Translations under genes and position numbers: made by a program
In this document: positions 63,960-64,000 of the stretch, in pieces
Layout: every line of letters begins with the position of its first letter
Position numbering within the stretch: position 1 is the first letter of the stretch
The notes under the pieces: generated by a model
The model's input: only the letters and a program-made list of their open reading frames with translations
Databases searched by the model: none
What the model was told of the DNA's origin: nothing
Source: Mucilaginibacter ginsenosidivorax
GTDB taxonomy: Bacteria > Bacteroidota > Bacteroidia > Sphingobacteriales > Sphingobacteriaceae
Length of the DNA stretch: 64,000 bases
Direction: 5' to 3'
NCBI RefSeq assembly: GCF_007971525.1
Contig: NZ_CP042437.1
Span: 6,200,001 to 6,264,000, forward strand

Positions 63960-64000
63960 TCAGCTACTCGCTTTTACCTTTTTTCTATACTCGTTGGGCG
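63960..64000 (-). CDS. C-terminal end of an AraC-family regulator, cut by the window edge
   Basis: On the minus strand, the last 38 or so bases read PNEYRKKVKASS followed by TGA (tca at 63960-63962). PxEYR is the usual end of an AraC/XylS helix-turn-helix domain. The gene starts outside the window. Only 12 residues are visible, so this is tentative. Confidence 0.4.
   Translation of the reverse strand, partial: PNEYRKKVKASS

Overview
The window reads as chromosomal DNA of a Bacteroidota, most likely a Sphingobacteriaceae member close to Mucilaginibacter. This is inferred from the SusC/SusD pair, ECF sigma/FecR/STN-domain signalling sets, DUF5686 and OMP-beta-barrel receptors, TAnnTTTG-type promoters and a type II-C CRISPR system. 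No database search was possible, so the taxon is an inference.

Layout. 1-22.5 kb: the end of an envelope-type gene, a DUF5686 outer-membrane protein, a ParE-type toxin-antitoxin pair, a GT1 glycosyltransferase, a GH5 lipoprotein, an ECF sigma/anti-sigma operon leading into a TonB-receptor-like protein, and a molybdenum hydroxylase operon (2Fe-2S subunit, cytochrome c, molybdopterin subunit). An AraC regulator then diverges from a run of oxidoreductase, cupin and SnoaL-like genes whose first gene is frameshifted. A RibD-type reductase and an alpha/beta hydrolase follow.

22.6-41.8 kb: a complete type II-C CRISPR-Cas locus with an unusual plan. An array of 114 repeats and 113 spacers is followed by cas2 and cas1 on the minus strand, then a type III restriction-modification pair (res, mod) on the same strand. 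Pointing the other way come tracrRNA, a tRNA-like gene, a degenerate repeat-like element and cas9. The tracrRNA anti-repeat matches 21 nt of the repeat and fixes crRNA transcription on the plus strand. Each repeat holds a sequence close to the Bacteroidota promoter consensus, so crRNAs may start at every repeat. The cas2-proximal half contains groups of spacers that differ only at synonymous codon positions of the same reconstructed phage peptides. The repeat-like element before cas9 has a 9-nt seed-type match to the promoter region just upstream, which suggests possible self-regulation.

41.8-64 kb: flavodoxin and FMN-binding genes, exonuclease III, palindromic and dispersed intergenic repeats, and a glycan locus (GH76, SusD, SusC with STN domain, FecR, ECF sigma). 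These are followed by another outer-membrane receptor, two SDR genes, and a second ECF sigma/FecR set that serves an STN-domain protein with repeated GVQ-type motifs rather than a TonB receptor. The window ends in the C-terminus of an AraC-type regulator.
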